Shown: positions 9,288-19,238 of the stretch, piece by piece
Numbering within the stretch: position 1 is the stretch's first letter
How the letters are laid out: the number at the start of each line of letters is the position of its first letter
Made by a program: the position numbers and the translations under genes
Origin: Scleroderma bovista
Taxonomy: Eukaryota > Basidiomycota > Agaricomycetes > Boletales > Sclerodermataceae
DNA length: 26,823 nucleotides
Direction: 5' to 3'
NCBI GenBank assembly: GCA_037178675.1
Contig: JAYMGJ010000563.1
Coordinates: 1 to 26,823, forward strand
The notes under the pieces: generated by a model
What the model saw: only the letters and a program-made list of their open reading frames with translations
What the model was told of the DNA's origin: nothing
Database searches by the model: none

Positions 9288-11158
9288 CTAGATGCTGCCA
9301 GAGGGAAACTGTAAGCCTAGTTGAGCTCTGAACTTCACAAATTTCTCACAGGGTAAGTTCTTGGTGAGCAGATCAGCAGGATTCTCAGCACCATCAATGA
9401 AGAATAGCTCCACATCACCTTTTGTGACTGATTCGTGGATTCTGTGGTAGCTGATGTCAATGTGCTTGGAGCAAGGCTCTGTCATGGGGTTTGATGCCAT
9501 GAATATGGACCCCTGATTATCACTGCAAATGGGGATAGCTTTCAGCTTATAGCCAAGCTCACTGAGCAAGCTTCGAATCCAGGTAACTTGATGAGCGCAA
9601 TCGCTCAAAGCCATGTATTTGGCCTCAGTGGACGAGTACACAATAGTCTTCTGCGCACGAGAAGTCCAACTGATCAAGCCATCTGCAAGCTTCAGGTAGA
9701 AACCTGTCTGCGAGAGGTGAGAGGTAGGGTCTGATCCCCAATCTGAGTCCATGCATGCAATCAGGCCAGCACCAGATCCACCATTGTATACTAGGGAGTA
9801 TGTAGGTGTTCTGATTAAATAGCGACAGATATACAGCACTTTGTTTAGGTGGTCCTGGGATTGGTTCGCGGCATGGCATGAGAGATGGGGTGACTGCAAA
9901 AGCAATGTCAGGCCTAGTGCCTAGCATAAGGTACAGAAGGGACCCAATAACCATCTGGAAACGGGAGTGGAGATCTGCATCAACAGGCTCTGTATTTTTG
10001 GTGGCATAGTAGCCAGCCGGCAATGGGGTGCTTGCAGACTTTGCATTGAGCATGCCGCAGCATTTGACGACCTTTTGGAGGTACGCGCACTGATCCAAGT
10101 GGATAGTGCATCCTTTGCGAGTGATTCACATATGGAGGAACTCCTTAGGTTCTCCAAGGTCTCTGCCCTCCCATTTGCACATGAACTGCACTTTGATGGC
10201 ATCCACAACAGCCTTGTTAGGGCTGCAGAATATAGTGTTGTTGACATAGATAATACCAATGATGATGTTGGTGCCTTTCTTCTTGTAGAAGAATATGCCT
10301 GCTTCAGAGTTAAGGTGCTCAAACCCGAGCTATTTGAGAGACTCATTGAGTGTGCACCACCAAGCTAGGCTGGCCTGTTTGAGGCCATAGAGGGCACGCC
10401 AGAGGCAGAGCACTTTGTGCTCTTGCCCAGGAACTGTAAACCCTTTGGGTTGTTCCATGTAGATCTCTTTGTTGAGCTTGCCATACAAGTAGGCGCTCCA
10501 AACGTCAAGTCCAGTAATATACCAATTCTCAAGTGTGGCAAGCACAAGCATGAGGCACACTGTTTCAAAGCACACAACTGGTGAGAAGACCTGGTCGAAA
10601 TCTAATCCCCCAACCTGGGAGAAGCCTTTCACTACTAAGCGGGCTTTCTTGCAGCCATCCAACTTCACGTCAAAGACCCATCAATTCTTTGACCTTCTGG
10701 TCTTGGAGATGGTCAACTAGCTCAAAGACTTTGCACTTTTGCAGCACATCGAGCTCTTCTTGGCAAGCAAGTCGCCAGAGTTTCTGCTCAGCTTGGGGTA
10801 AGCAAGCAATGTCCTTGTAGGACCAGTTGTGGACGCTCTCATATTGAGGCTCGTGGGTTTCGAGGGCTTTGCCCATCAGGAATTGGACTAGGTTTGCTCC
10901 CCCTTCCTCGCACATCTTTTGCACATCTTCCTCACTGGGCATTGCAGAGGTGTCAGGGAAACCACCAGGAACATGGTCTGGTGTGTCCGGTTGTGGAGGC
11001 CTAGGGGCCTCACCCACTATTTCTTGCCATTGAGAGGCACTTTTGATATCCCAGAGTTGCTCAACGGGATGTCGCCGCTCACCATACACGTTACTGGGGC
11101 GCAATGGCGCTCTACGTTCACATTGGGGGTGGGCAGGGATATTCACTGTGGGGGGTCA
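9288..11158 (-). pseudogene. Copia-1 pol: reverse transcriptase and RNase H (decayed)
   Basis: Minus-strand pieces read through a Ty1/Copia polymerase. In order they are E-E-L-D-V-L-Q-K-C-K-V-F-E-L-V, W-V-F-D-V-K-L-D-G, L-D-V-W-S-A-Y-L-Y-G-K-L, A-L-Y-G-L-K-Q-A, G-S-L-L-Y-L-M-L-G-T-R-P-D-I-A, and RNase H with S-S-T-E-A-K-Y-M-A-L-S and K-H-I-D-I-S-Y-H. It ends G-S-I-TAG at 9288, 34 bp before the polypurine tract. Breaks: TGA at 11156-11158, a frameshift plus TGA near 10669, TAG at 10330-10332, TGA at 10126-10128 and a frameshift near 9900. The active-site box at 10237-10248 encodes Y-V-N-N instead of Y-V-D-D, so polymerase activity would be lost even if the frame were open. RNase H is the best-preserved part, a 205-codon open frame. 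Confidence 0.93.
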
Positions 11159-12142
11159 CGGCGCATTCTGGCGGTGTTCAGCTCGGCCAGGGCACTGTGG
11201 TGCCGGAGGAGGCAGGTTTCTTGCCGGTGAAGGCATTCTCAGTGCTGGTGGAGGCACTGGAGATGGCGTATGGGGAGGATTTATTTGGTTAGGCTCTTCC
11301 TCAGGAGCCTCTGGGTCCTCGCGCTTTGGATCGTCATCCTGTGCTTGGGGATGTGGTAGCCATGGTCATGTTCCACATTGTCATCACTGTTGATGTCATC
11401 AGGGGGATTCCCTGGTTGATCAGTGGTAGGTTTTGGATTTACCCTTCCAAAGAGGTTCTCGAGAGGTTCACACCTGTTTTTAGGCCAGCGAGGGAAATGA
11501 TGCTCGTCAAAGATGGCGTGAGCAGCAGTGAACACTGCATTGGTGGAGCACATAAACAAGAAGTTGCGCTCATTGCCAGGGGAAACACCAATGTAAGTCA
11601 TAAGCTCTGACTTGGGAGCCATCTTATTTGCTCTAGCCGAGGCTGGGAGGTAGACAAAGGCTCCACAGCCAAATACACGGAGGTGGTTGATGTTAGGCAT
11701 CTCCCCCTTTTTCATGGGGGGTGCGCCATTGCAGGCGAGCTACCAGAGTATGGTTGTAAATGTGGGTTGCATGAGCAAATGCAAATTCCCACCAAGAGTC
11801 AGGAATGCAGGCTTGATACTGCATAGACTCAGCTTTATGCATGAGAGTGTGCCCTAGATGCTCAGCGCAGCCATTCTGCATGGGGGTTCTTGGAGCACTT
11901 TGATATATTTTTATTCCTTTCTCAAGGAGTGCTCAATCAAACAGATCGGATTTATACTCTCTGCTGGCATCGGACATCCATCCAACAATGTGCATATCAT
12001 GTTGGATGCACACCATTTCAAGGAAATCTTTGGTGGCCGTAATTGCTGCAGCTTTGGAGTGAAGAGGCATAGTCCAGGCGCGAGAGGTATAGTCATCATA
12101 GAAGGTGATAACATATTTAAATTTCTGGTACGACGTAACCAG
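11159..12142 (-). pseudogene. Copia-1 integrase core and C-terminal region (decayed)
   Basis: Minus-strand reading from the LTR4 junction: V-T-S-Y-Q-K-F-K-Y-V-I-T-F-Y-D-D-Y (first catalytic D region), then I-V-G-W-M-S-D-A-S-R-E-Y (second D), then S-A-P-R-T-P-M-Q-N-G-C-A-E (catalytic E). I-P-D-S-W-W-E-F-A and N-H-L-R-V-F-G-C-G-A-F-V-Y-L follow, both typical of Copia integrases. Breaks: TGA at 11933-11935 (F-D-*-A-L, where an R codon is expected), a frameshift near 11712 beside a C/G homopolymer, and TAA at 11281-11283. The proline-rich linker to the reverse transcriptase runs to about 11160. The N-terminal H-T-D-L-K-S-F-P-V segment is on the far side of the LTR4 insertion, at 13413. Confidence 0.92.
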
Positions 12143-13412
12143 TGTGCGCCTAAGTGAGGGAAGAGGTCAGAACAACCAACAACCAACACCAAATGACAGC
12201 AATATGCGAGTGGTGGTCTTCCTTTGTGTATCTGGTATTTAATCTCCTCAGGGGGATGTGCTGCACACCTTCAGGCAGGATGCAGGAGGGAAGGGAAGGG
12301 CTTCTGATGGGGATTATATGTGACTGGGGATGTGATTGACTCCTCTTCAGCCAACCACAGTGGTTAGGAAGAGTCCTGGGATAGAAGAGCAATGATAGAT
12401 TGATGATAGGGGTGTAATAGCAGTGATGGAGCAGAGGGGAAGCAAGGGGACAGCTCCTGCTTCAAGAATGCGATGGACAGTGATGGGATGGAGTGGACAG
12501 AGATGCTAGACTGTGCTTCAGCCTAGAGAAATGATCAGATACAAGATATATCTGATAAACAGCAATATAGGAGCTTTAGGCCAGCACTGAGTGACCTACA
12601 AGTCCAAAGACAGTGATAGAGCTTATAGACAGTGAGGGAGAGTGAATGTGGTCGCTTTATTGAGGGGGAAGCAGACTGGGAAGATATGTACCAGACAGTA
12701 CACAGGAGCTCAGGGAGAGGCTGTCCCAAGAGCAGGACATAGTTGAGGTCTGCTGCAATAGCGGAGAAATGTTCCAGAGAAAATGCGGACTCCATAGTGA
12801 GTGATGAAGCGGGTGTCTGGATTGCGGGTGGAATATCTCCGTGGGAAATGAACAGATTTTCGTCGGAACTTGACAGGCAGATAGACCACGGTCTAGGCTC
12901 CATGATGGTATAGTAACATGATTGATAGCTTCAAAAATGGCAGAGCTATTCAAAATATTGGAATGCCGGCACTGGGCGCCTAAATTTGACATTTGGGCAC
13001 TAAAAATGATTCTTCCTTTTCTCCTTCGTTTCTTCTGCTTCTTTGGTTGTTCTGGTATGGGAGTTGGACTGCAGTAGGTTGCATTCCTCTCTCATACTGA
13101 AATGATCATCAATCCTTGGATTCTTCTGCTTCTTGGTGGTTCTCGTGCAATAGATGACTGTCAGTGTTGGCATTCATCTCTCGCATCAGGATAGTCATTC
13201 TCGTGCGATAGATGGCTACAATGAGCTTGTATTCATTCCTTGCATAAGGATAGTCTTGACTTTGCATGATATGGATAGCGAGGGCTGTCTGTATCCCTCA
13301 AGTCGGGACAATCTTTCAACAGATCTTGGGTGTGCGTTCTTTGCATTTTGCATTAGTTTCATCGGCTAACTTTCTCCATGTCCACAGTACCAAACACGTT
13401 TGGTGCGTGACA
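12143..13412 (-). mobile_element. LTR4 copy 1, long LTR-like unit inside Copia-1 integrase
   Basis: A 1270-bp insertion that interrupts the integrase codons between F-P-V and T-S-Y. On the minus strand it begins TGTCACGCACC, with a terminal palindrome (ACCAAAC/GTTTGGT), and ends ...GGCGCACA. Flanks are CCAG (12139-12142) and CCGG (13413-13416), a 4-bp duplication differing by one CpG-type change. Removing the unit leaves F-P-V-T-S-Y in frame. From right to left it holds a segment with a 58-bp tandem duplication (from 13140 and 13198), a segment repeated at 17570-17792 and 23150-23390, and an R/U5-like segment (12143-12672) with AATAAA. The R/U5 part matches copy E0; compared with E0 and E1 a block between the two halves is missing. 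It is interpreted as a solo LTR. Confidence 0.75.
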
Positions 13413-14798
13413 CCGGGAAGGATTTGAGATCAGTGTGCACCAGCTCGAAAGGCTTGGAAGCACATCTTTCATTCTCTGGGAAAGCTTGATTGGGCATTTT
13501 GCCAAGAGCACATCCAGGGCAAACACAGTCCTCAGTATGAAAGTGGATCTCTGGGAAGCGCTGCATATGTTTTTGTGCACGTCAGAGTACTTCCTTAGAG
13601 GGGTGCCCGAATCTCCGGTGCATAATGTCATAATCAATTTTGCTCACAGAGGCAATATAGTTAGATCTAATTATTGGGATAGATCTAATCCCAAAAATGA
13701 CATTACAATCATCTTCTGTGTCTGGCCCAAACCATAGGTGTTCAGCTTTGTAGGTGAGGCTAATGCCTTGCTTATTGCCAGTGACTTTATAATTGTGCTG
13801 GAGCATTTTGCCCATAGAAATGAGGCATGCAGTAGCGCCTGGCATATGGAGCACTTGGGTAAGAGTTACTACTTTCTCATCCCCTGAGTTGTGGTCTAGG
13901 CACTGGAGTAATACCGTGCCAATACCAGCAATCAGTGCTACACCATTAGCTGTTTTGGCGTAATGTGCTCGCTTTAGTGTGTTGTAGGAGGCAAAATCAC
14001 CTATGTCACCAGTAAAGTGGCATGATGCGCCAGAGTCTAGTAGCCAGAAGGCACCAGATAGTTCGCTATCATTGACCATTTTTCCCTTACATCTAACACA
14101 GTGTGCATCATTTGTTTCATGAGAACATGAACAGATATATGCATTACTCGAGGAGACATGACATGACAAATTGTAGTTACTACTCGCTATATACAGTGAT
14201 GGCGTAAAGCGCACATGTAAAGGGAGTGTGTCAGTGTCAGTCAGCACACATGCAGAAAGTACTTGCCAGAAAAGGCTGGCCTCCACGCCTGCTGCCATCG
14301 ACATCACGTTGTAGCGGTCGAGGACCATCGCGTCGATTTCATTGAACTCATCATCAGTGAAGGGCTCATGGGCGAACGGTTTATCATCCCCAAGGGAGAT
14401 GGCATCCTCCTCATACATCGTGATGTGCTCCTCAAGATGAGGGCACTTCAGCGAGGAGGGACCAGCCTCAGGCTGGTCCAGGTTCACACTAGCCATCAAC
14501 ACAACTTGGTCGAGGGTGTGGATGGTCTGGCAGGAGGGCTCCACCCCCAAGCGGTGTGCCAAATTGAAGGCCTGAATAGTATTATTGAATGTGGGGGGGC
14601 CAAAGTTGGTAGCACCAGGGGTGTGAGCCAAGACACAAGGGTCGATGGTGGGCTCTGGTCCATCATAGTGGACGTAAGTGGCGAAGGCAGCTTTTTGGGT
14701 GTTCTTGCAGCGAGCACGAGCCTTCTTGCCACCACGGCAAGTGCAGCCTCCCTGCCCCTGGGCAGGAGCATTTCCACTCACACCACCGTTGGACCCGC
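13413..14798 (-). pseudogene. Copia-1 Gag (C-terminal part), protease and pre-integrase domain
   Basis: A 399-codon minus-strand frame (14781-13582), open further upstream to the LTR4 junction at 14798. The early part is Gag-like linker sequence, including a G-G-C-T-C-R-G-G-K-K-A-R basic patch. The aspartic protease signature is W-L-L-D-S-G-A-S-C-H-F-T, intact. The pre-integrase domain follows with D-I-M-H-R-R-F-G-H-P-S-K-E. A TGA at 13582-13584 stands where an arginine codon is expected; the frame continues to C-V-C-P-G-C-A-L-G-K-M-P-N and H-T-D-L-K-S-F-P-V, completing the HHCC zinc-binding region before LTR4 interrupts. The Gag N-terminus and 5' LTR are absent: coding sequence stops at S-G-S-N-G-G against LTR4 copy E0. 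They may have been deleted or may lie outside the window. Confidence 0.92.
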
Positions 14799-16125
14799 TG
14801 TGTGCCTAAGTGAGGGAAGAGGTCAGAACAACCAACAACCAACACCAAATGACAGCAAAATGCGAGTGGTGGTCTTCCTTTGTGGTTCTGGTATTTAATC
14901 TCCACAGGGGAAGGTGCTGCACGCCTTCAGGCAGGATGCAGGAGGGAAGGGAAAAGCTTCTGATGGGGATGGAATGCGACTTGGGATGGTAATGACTCCT
15001 CTTCAGCCTACCACAGTGGTTAGGAAGAGTCCTGGGATAGAACAGCAATGATAGAACAGCAACAGGGGTGTAACAGCAGTGACAGAGCAGAGGGGAAGCA
15101 AGGGGTCAGTTCCTGCTTCAAGAATGCGATGGACAGTGATGGGATGGAGTGGACAGTGATGCTAGACTGCGCTTCAGCCTAGAGAAATGATCAGATACAG
15201 GATATATCTGATAAACAGCAATATAGGAGCTTCAGGCCAGCACTGGGTGACCTACAAGTCCAAAGACAGAGATAGAGCTTATAGACAGTGAGGGAGAGTG
15301 AATGTGGTCACTTTATTGAGGGGGAAGCAAACACTTCCTTGCAGCCTTTGGCTGCTGGTTTATATACAGGAGGGGCTGTGGCCCTGTAAGCACAAATGAC
15401 TAAGTGCTTGGTAAGAGATTGGTAAGAAATTGGTAAGCAATTGATAAGCAGTGTAATCAGGCTGAGTCATCAATGGGGAGAGCCTGAACAAGCTGCTGAG
15501 CCAAGGGAAAGAGCAAAAACATAGGTAAAAAGGGGTGCATAACCAAGAATATGGAAAAATCATTGCATGGGGCCCAAAAGAGAGGGGGGGAAAGCATGGG
15601 ATGAGTAGATCATATGCAATGACATAATGCATATGAATCATAGGGGCATGAGTCATGAATTGATAAGCAGCATGATAAGCATGATTTGAAGGATGATTGG
15701 TAAGTGATTGGTAAGGGGAGTAATGGGGATTAGTAATGCCAAGAGGGGATGAATAATGCGCAGCAGAGTGAGTCAGAGTGAGCAAGAGTGACTCTGTGTG
15801 ACTCAGACAGAAGGGAAGCACAACCTGTGATTGATTGAACTTTAGATCTGGAGATGAGCTTCTGAAGCAGTGTCACTGATGGGAGTGGCTGGGGGATAAT
15901 AAAAGGATTGATCCGACCAGAAGAGCAGTTTCAGGGAGCCTGGAATGACAAGTAGAGTCACAGCTGGTCACAGAGTGTCACAAATCCCTTGGATTGAGAG
16001 CAAAAATGCGAAATTTGGTGCTCCCGAAGTGCAGTCTTCCCTTGAGCAGTAAGGGGAAGGTTTTGTACTCTATTAGGGCTTCTAAGAAGGGTTTTAGAGC
16101 ACTGTTTCATTTGTGTTTGTTGCAG
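14799..16125 (-). mobile_element. LTR4 copy E0, left part (U5, R, promoter region)
   Basis: The minus-strand end is ...TTAGGCACACA at 14799. The first 520 bp match LTR4 copy 1 closely. On the minus strand the order is an upstream region with phased TTACCAAT-like repeats, TATATAA (plus 15360-15366), a GC-rich stem (GCAGCC/GGCTGC), AATAAA (plus 15312-15317), and U5. This order fits an LTR promoter and polyadenylation signal. Up to about 15984 it is related to copy E1; 15985-16125 has no clear counterpart. Insertion of E1 at 16126 splits the copy, which I infer resumes at 22902. It interrupts Copia-1 Gag; the left flank is CCGC. Confidence 0.7.
15355..15460 (-). promoter_or_regulatory. LTR4 (E0) promoter: TATA box and 11-bp phased repeats
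   Basis: TATATAA on the minus strand (plus 15360-15366) follows an array of nine-base motifs of the type CTTACCAAT (plus ATTGGTAAG). They start at 15396, 15407, 15418, 15429 and 15440, exactly 11 bp apart. Two more lie near 15692-15712 with the same spacing. CCAAT is the target of the HAP/NF-Y complex in fungi. The phasing is seen directly; promoter function is inferred. Confidence 0.55.
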
Positions 16126-17792
16126 TGTGAGTCAAAGTGTGGATTTAGGTCGGAGTAATAACCCAAACACAACACCAACAAAGGACTACGAAAATGTGCA
16201 AGTGGTGGTTTACCTCCGTGGTGTCCAGAGAGGATGTGCTGAGGAGGGGGGAAGAGGATCTACACCAACAGGGTGATGCAGACAGTGATGCAGGATACTC
16301 CTGGGGTACAGGAGTAATAGAAGATGAAGGGGATAGGGGTCTGGACTCTTCCTAAAGCCTAGGAAGTGTCAAAGCAGGGATTGGGTTGACTGAGACTGAA
16401 ACAGCGATACTACACCTAGAGATGGGTGCAGCAAGGGGACAAGGGGGCTCCTGATGTCCAGAAGCAAGGAGAGATGAAGGATTGACTGGCTAGACTCCGC
16501 TTGAGCCTAGAGAAACACTTGGACTTGAATAGACTGAATAAACTTGAGATATCAGAGCCTTTAGACCTTCACTGAAGCCTACAAGACTCAAAGAACTGAG
16601 GGGATACTGACTGAGAGAGTCTGAGAGAGGGATAATTTCATGCAATTGGGTCTTTTTTTCACTGGGCTGAGCCCAGGGGTTTAAATACATGGGGGGGCAC
16701 AGCATTAAAGTACAAAAAGAGAAGGGAGTAAGCAGAATTTGTCAAGGATTGGTAAGGGATTGGTAAGAGCTTTGTAAGGGGTTTGTAAGCAATCAGTAAG
16801 CAAGGGATAAGCAGGAATGAGTAAGCATAGGGAGCATGAATAAGCTGCTGAGTAAAGGAATGAGTAAGCTGCATGACAAGATTGATCAGTAAGGGAGTGA
16901 GTCATCAGCTGAGTAATATACCAAAAATGTGAAAGGGATAGAGTAATACTGATGACAAGAGAGCATCAGTAAGCAAGGGATGAGTCACTGCACAGCAGAA
17001 GGAGTCATTGATGCACAGCCTAAGAAGTTTGATGGGGGGCTGTGTACCATCAGGAATTTGATGGGACAATAATGGGGAAGATCTGAGATAAACAGGGGAA
17101 TTGATCCGAGACAAAACAGTCACAAGAAGGGTACCAGGGGTCCAGAGGTCTTTTTTGGGGGGTCAGCATACACTAAGGTATAGTGCATGTGTTCTAGCAC
17201 CGCTGAAGCGCAACCATGGGCTCCCTTGATGAGCTCTCTTCTGGGAAAGAACAAGAGAGGGTTCTTCTGCCTAATAGCACTATAAAGTGGGGGCATTACT
17301 GTCATGGTGCTGGGGGATGTCATCTGAAAGTAGGGAAGCGGATAGAGTACTGAATTCGATGCATCCAGGGAAGCAAGACAAACAACAGAGGAAGATGGAC
17401 ATGGCAAGTATCTGGGAGGAAGGGACCATAGGCTGAGGGCTCGGGGACACAGAGACAACCAGAGAAGACTTCTCAAGCTTGACAATAGACCTAAGATGAC
17501 CAAAGTACATCCTTGATGCAGGACTGATGAGGAGAATGCGCTGACCAAAAGCGAGAGGGACTGAGGGAGCAGGCTGGGAAGATATGTGCTAGGCAGTGCA
17601 CGGGAACTCTGGGAGAGGCTGTCCTAAGAGCAGGACATAGTGGAGATCTGCAGCAATAGCGGAGAAATGATCCAGAGAAAATATGGACTCCATAGTGAGC
17701 GATGAAGTGAACGTCTGGATTGCAGGGGGAATATCTCCATGGGAAATGAACGGATTTGCGTCGGAACTTGACAGGCAGATAGACCATGTTCT
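16126..17792 (-). mobile_element. LTR4 copy E1, left part
   Basis: A second, diverged LTR4 copy nested in E0. Its left end TGTGAGTCAAAG... aligns base for base over 26 positions with E0's end (shared TGTG, AAGTG, AGGTC). It has its own TATTTAAA box (plus 16680-16687) and an 11-bp phased repeat array (16748-16811). From about 17325 to 17792 it carries the segment repeated in copy 1 and at 22902-23390. The frame is interrupted at 17793 by Copia-2 (target duplication GTTCT) and resumes at 22464. Several minus-strand ORFs overlap here in different frames, and I do not accept any as a gene. Confidence 0.7.
16748..16811 (-). promoter_or_regulatory. LTR4 (E1) 11-bp helically phased repeat array
   Basis: Six units of the type ATTGGTAAG/NTTTGTAAG/NTCAGTAAG begin at 16748, 16759, 16770, 16781, 16792 and 16803, every 11 bp without slippage, although the first letters diverge. 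The array lies upstream of the TATTTAAA box on the minus strand. Protein binding on one DNA face is an inference from the phasing. Confidence 0.55.
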
Positions 17793-17951
17793 TGTTGAGT
17801 ATACACATGTAGCTTACATAATCACGGTAGTAAAATTTTTGTACTCGTTATGTTTGCACCTCAGTGACCTTCCTTTATCACTGAGGTGAGCTCTCTTGGT
17901 TTATTCCCTCATTACCTGTACTTACTTATCTACCAGTCTCATAACCCAATA
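17793..17951 (+). repeat. Copia-2 5' LTR
   Basis: 159 bp, beginning TGTTGAGTATACACATGTAG and ending CATAACCCAATA. It matches the 3' LTR at 22305-22463 in length and nearly throughout, with a few substitutions near the start (TGTTGAG versus TGTGGAG). The end ...AATA is not the usual CA. Confidence 0.93.
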
Positions 17952-17966
17952 GGTTATGAGCCCTGC
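17952..17966 (+). other. Copia-2 primer-binding site (half-tRNA-iMet type)
   Basis: GGTTATGAGCCCTGC immediately follows the 5' LTR. It is complementary to the anticodon stem-loop of a eukaryotic initiator tRNA-Met (GCAGGGCUCAUAACC, as in yeast), not to the tRNA 3' end. Drosophila copia and yeast Ty5 use this internal half-tRNA mode. Confidence 0.8.
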
Positions 17967-18016
17967 TCTCGCACTCTAATTCCAGAAGAAATTTTGATAC
18001 AGAAGCAATACCTACT

Positions 18017-18891
18017 ATGGCGAAAGATTCGGACTACTCCTCTCTGCATGTACCAACACTAAATGTGGATGGAAGCAACTGGCTGTACTACAAGGCTCGA
18101 GTTGAGTGGGCTGTAGGCTCAAAAGGCCTGACAGGTCACCTGAGCAGTCTTGTGCCAAAACCAGAAGATCCCACACATGGGAAAGATTCTTCTTGGAAAC
18201 CCACGACTGCCAAGCAAAAACTTGTTAATGAATACCCAGAAAAGATGAAGTACTGGTTGAAACACGATGGATATGTCAAACAAGTCATTGCTGCTTCACT
18301 CCTGGAATCCCTGTTCCTTCAAGTTCAGAAAGAAGAGACTGCAAAGAGTGTGGGACACACTGATGAACCTATTTCAGAATCATTCCTGCGTCGTAGCCAT
18401 AGACCTCTGTAGGAAGCTGCAAGAAACTCGCTGTACTGAAAAAGGAGACCTCCGTGCACACTTTGACAAGGTGCGCTCACTGTGCGAACAGCTTGCTGCA
18501 CTTGGACAGTCCATTTCAGATGACAACTTTGCAGCCATTGTCATCAGCTCACTTCCAAACTCCTATGACTCCAACATCACAGCAATAACATCCTCAGCTC
18601 TAGTCTCACAGACAGATCTCACTCCTGATTTCATCATGAGGATTCTCTCTGATGAGTACGATCGACAACAGACTCGCTTGAAGAAAACTATCAGTAACAG
18701 TGAGGATGCAGCTTACTCAGCGAAGGACTTGAAGAAGTCTACTACTGTCTGTGAAAACTGCAAGAAGAAAGGTCATTCAAAGGAGCAATGCTGGAAGGAT
18801 GGAGGTGGAAGACTGCTACTACTGCAGCATGCACAGCCACGCGATCTGATGGAGACACTGAACCGATGGTGTTTGGCTTGCACATGCACAA
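18017..18891 (+). pseudogene. Copia-2 Gag (frameshifted)
   Basis: ATG at 18017 opens M-A-K-D-S-D-Y-S-S-L, followed by N-V-D-G-S-N-W-L-Y-Y-K-A-R-V, the N-terminal signature of Copia Gag (UBN2/gag-polypeptide type). Near 18355 the frame breaks: the continuation V-W-D-T-L-M-N-L-F lies in the next frame, consistent with a small deletion in a GT-rich run. The second frame carries the rest of the capsid-like domain and a zinc knuckle C-E-N-C-K-K-K-G-H-S-K-E-Q-C (CX2CX4HX4C) near 18750-18790. A further frame change follows before the protease at 18892. Product role: nucleocapsid packaging of element RNA. Confidence 0.9.
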
Positions 18892-19238
18892 GACGATGAC
18901 TGGCTAACAGAGATCACTGAAGAAGATACCCTGAATCTCGCAGATCTCACTATTGATGAGGAAGAAGCCTACACAAAGACCTACGATCATGCCCTCCTTG
19001 CAGGTGAAGGTCTCAACTCGCGGGAAGAGATGACTCTCATTGATTTGGGTGCATCACGGCACATGTCTTCTTACCACGGTCAATTCCTTGACTACAAGCC
19101 CATCGTACCTAAGCCCATCACTGCTGCTGACAACCATACTTTTCATGCGATCAGAAAAGGAGATCTTATGATCTCACTCCCGAACAGCAAGGGACACTCC
19201 TGAATCAGACTTCGTGATGTCCTCTACGCACCGATAAA
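18892..19238 (+). pseudogene. Copia-2 aspartic protease (interrupted)
   Basis: An open frame from 18892 reads D-D-D-W-L-T-E-I-T-E-E-D, then the active-site region L-I-D-L-G-A-S-R-H-M-S, K-P-I-T-A-A-D-N-H-T-F, and R-L-R-D-V-L-Y-A-P near 19230. The catalytic D is present, but the next residue is L (TTG) where Copia proteases usually have S or T, a change that TCG-to-TTG CpG decay would produce. A TGA stands at 19201-19203. Homology ends abruptly after L-Y-A-P, where the tandem-repeat insert begins. The pre-integrase and integrase domains expected next are absent. Confidence 0.88.

Noticed and set aside
9967..10368. 133-codon plus-strand ORF
   Set aside because: It is antisense to the Copia-1 reverse transcriptase, whose motifs are clear on the minus strand.
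14263..14898. 211-codon plus-strand ORF
   Set aside because: It is antisense to Copia-1 Gag/protease and continues into the LTR4 end; no motif is seen.
17120..17808. Minus-strand ORFs in LTR4, partly shared with 12535-12903 and 23054-23374
   Set aside because: Different frames are open over the same DNA and the shared frame shifts between copies at its start. No protein signature is seen; stop-poor composition explains it.
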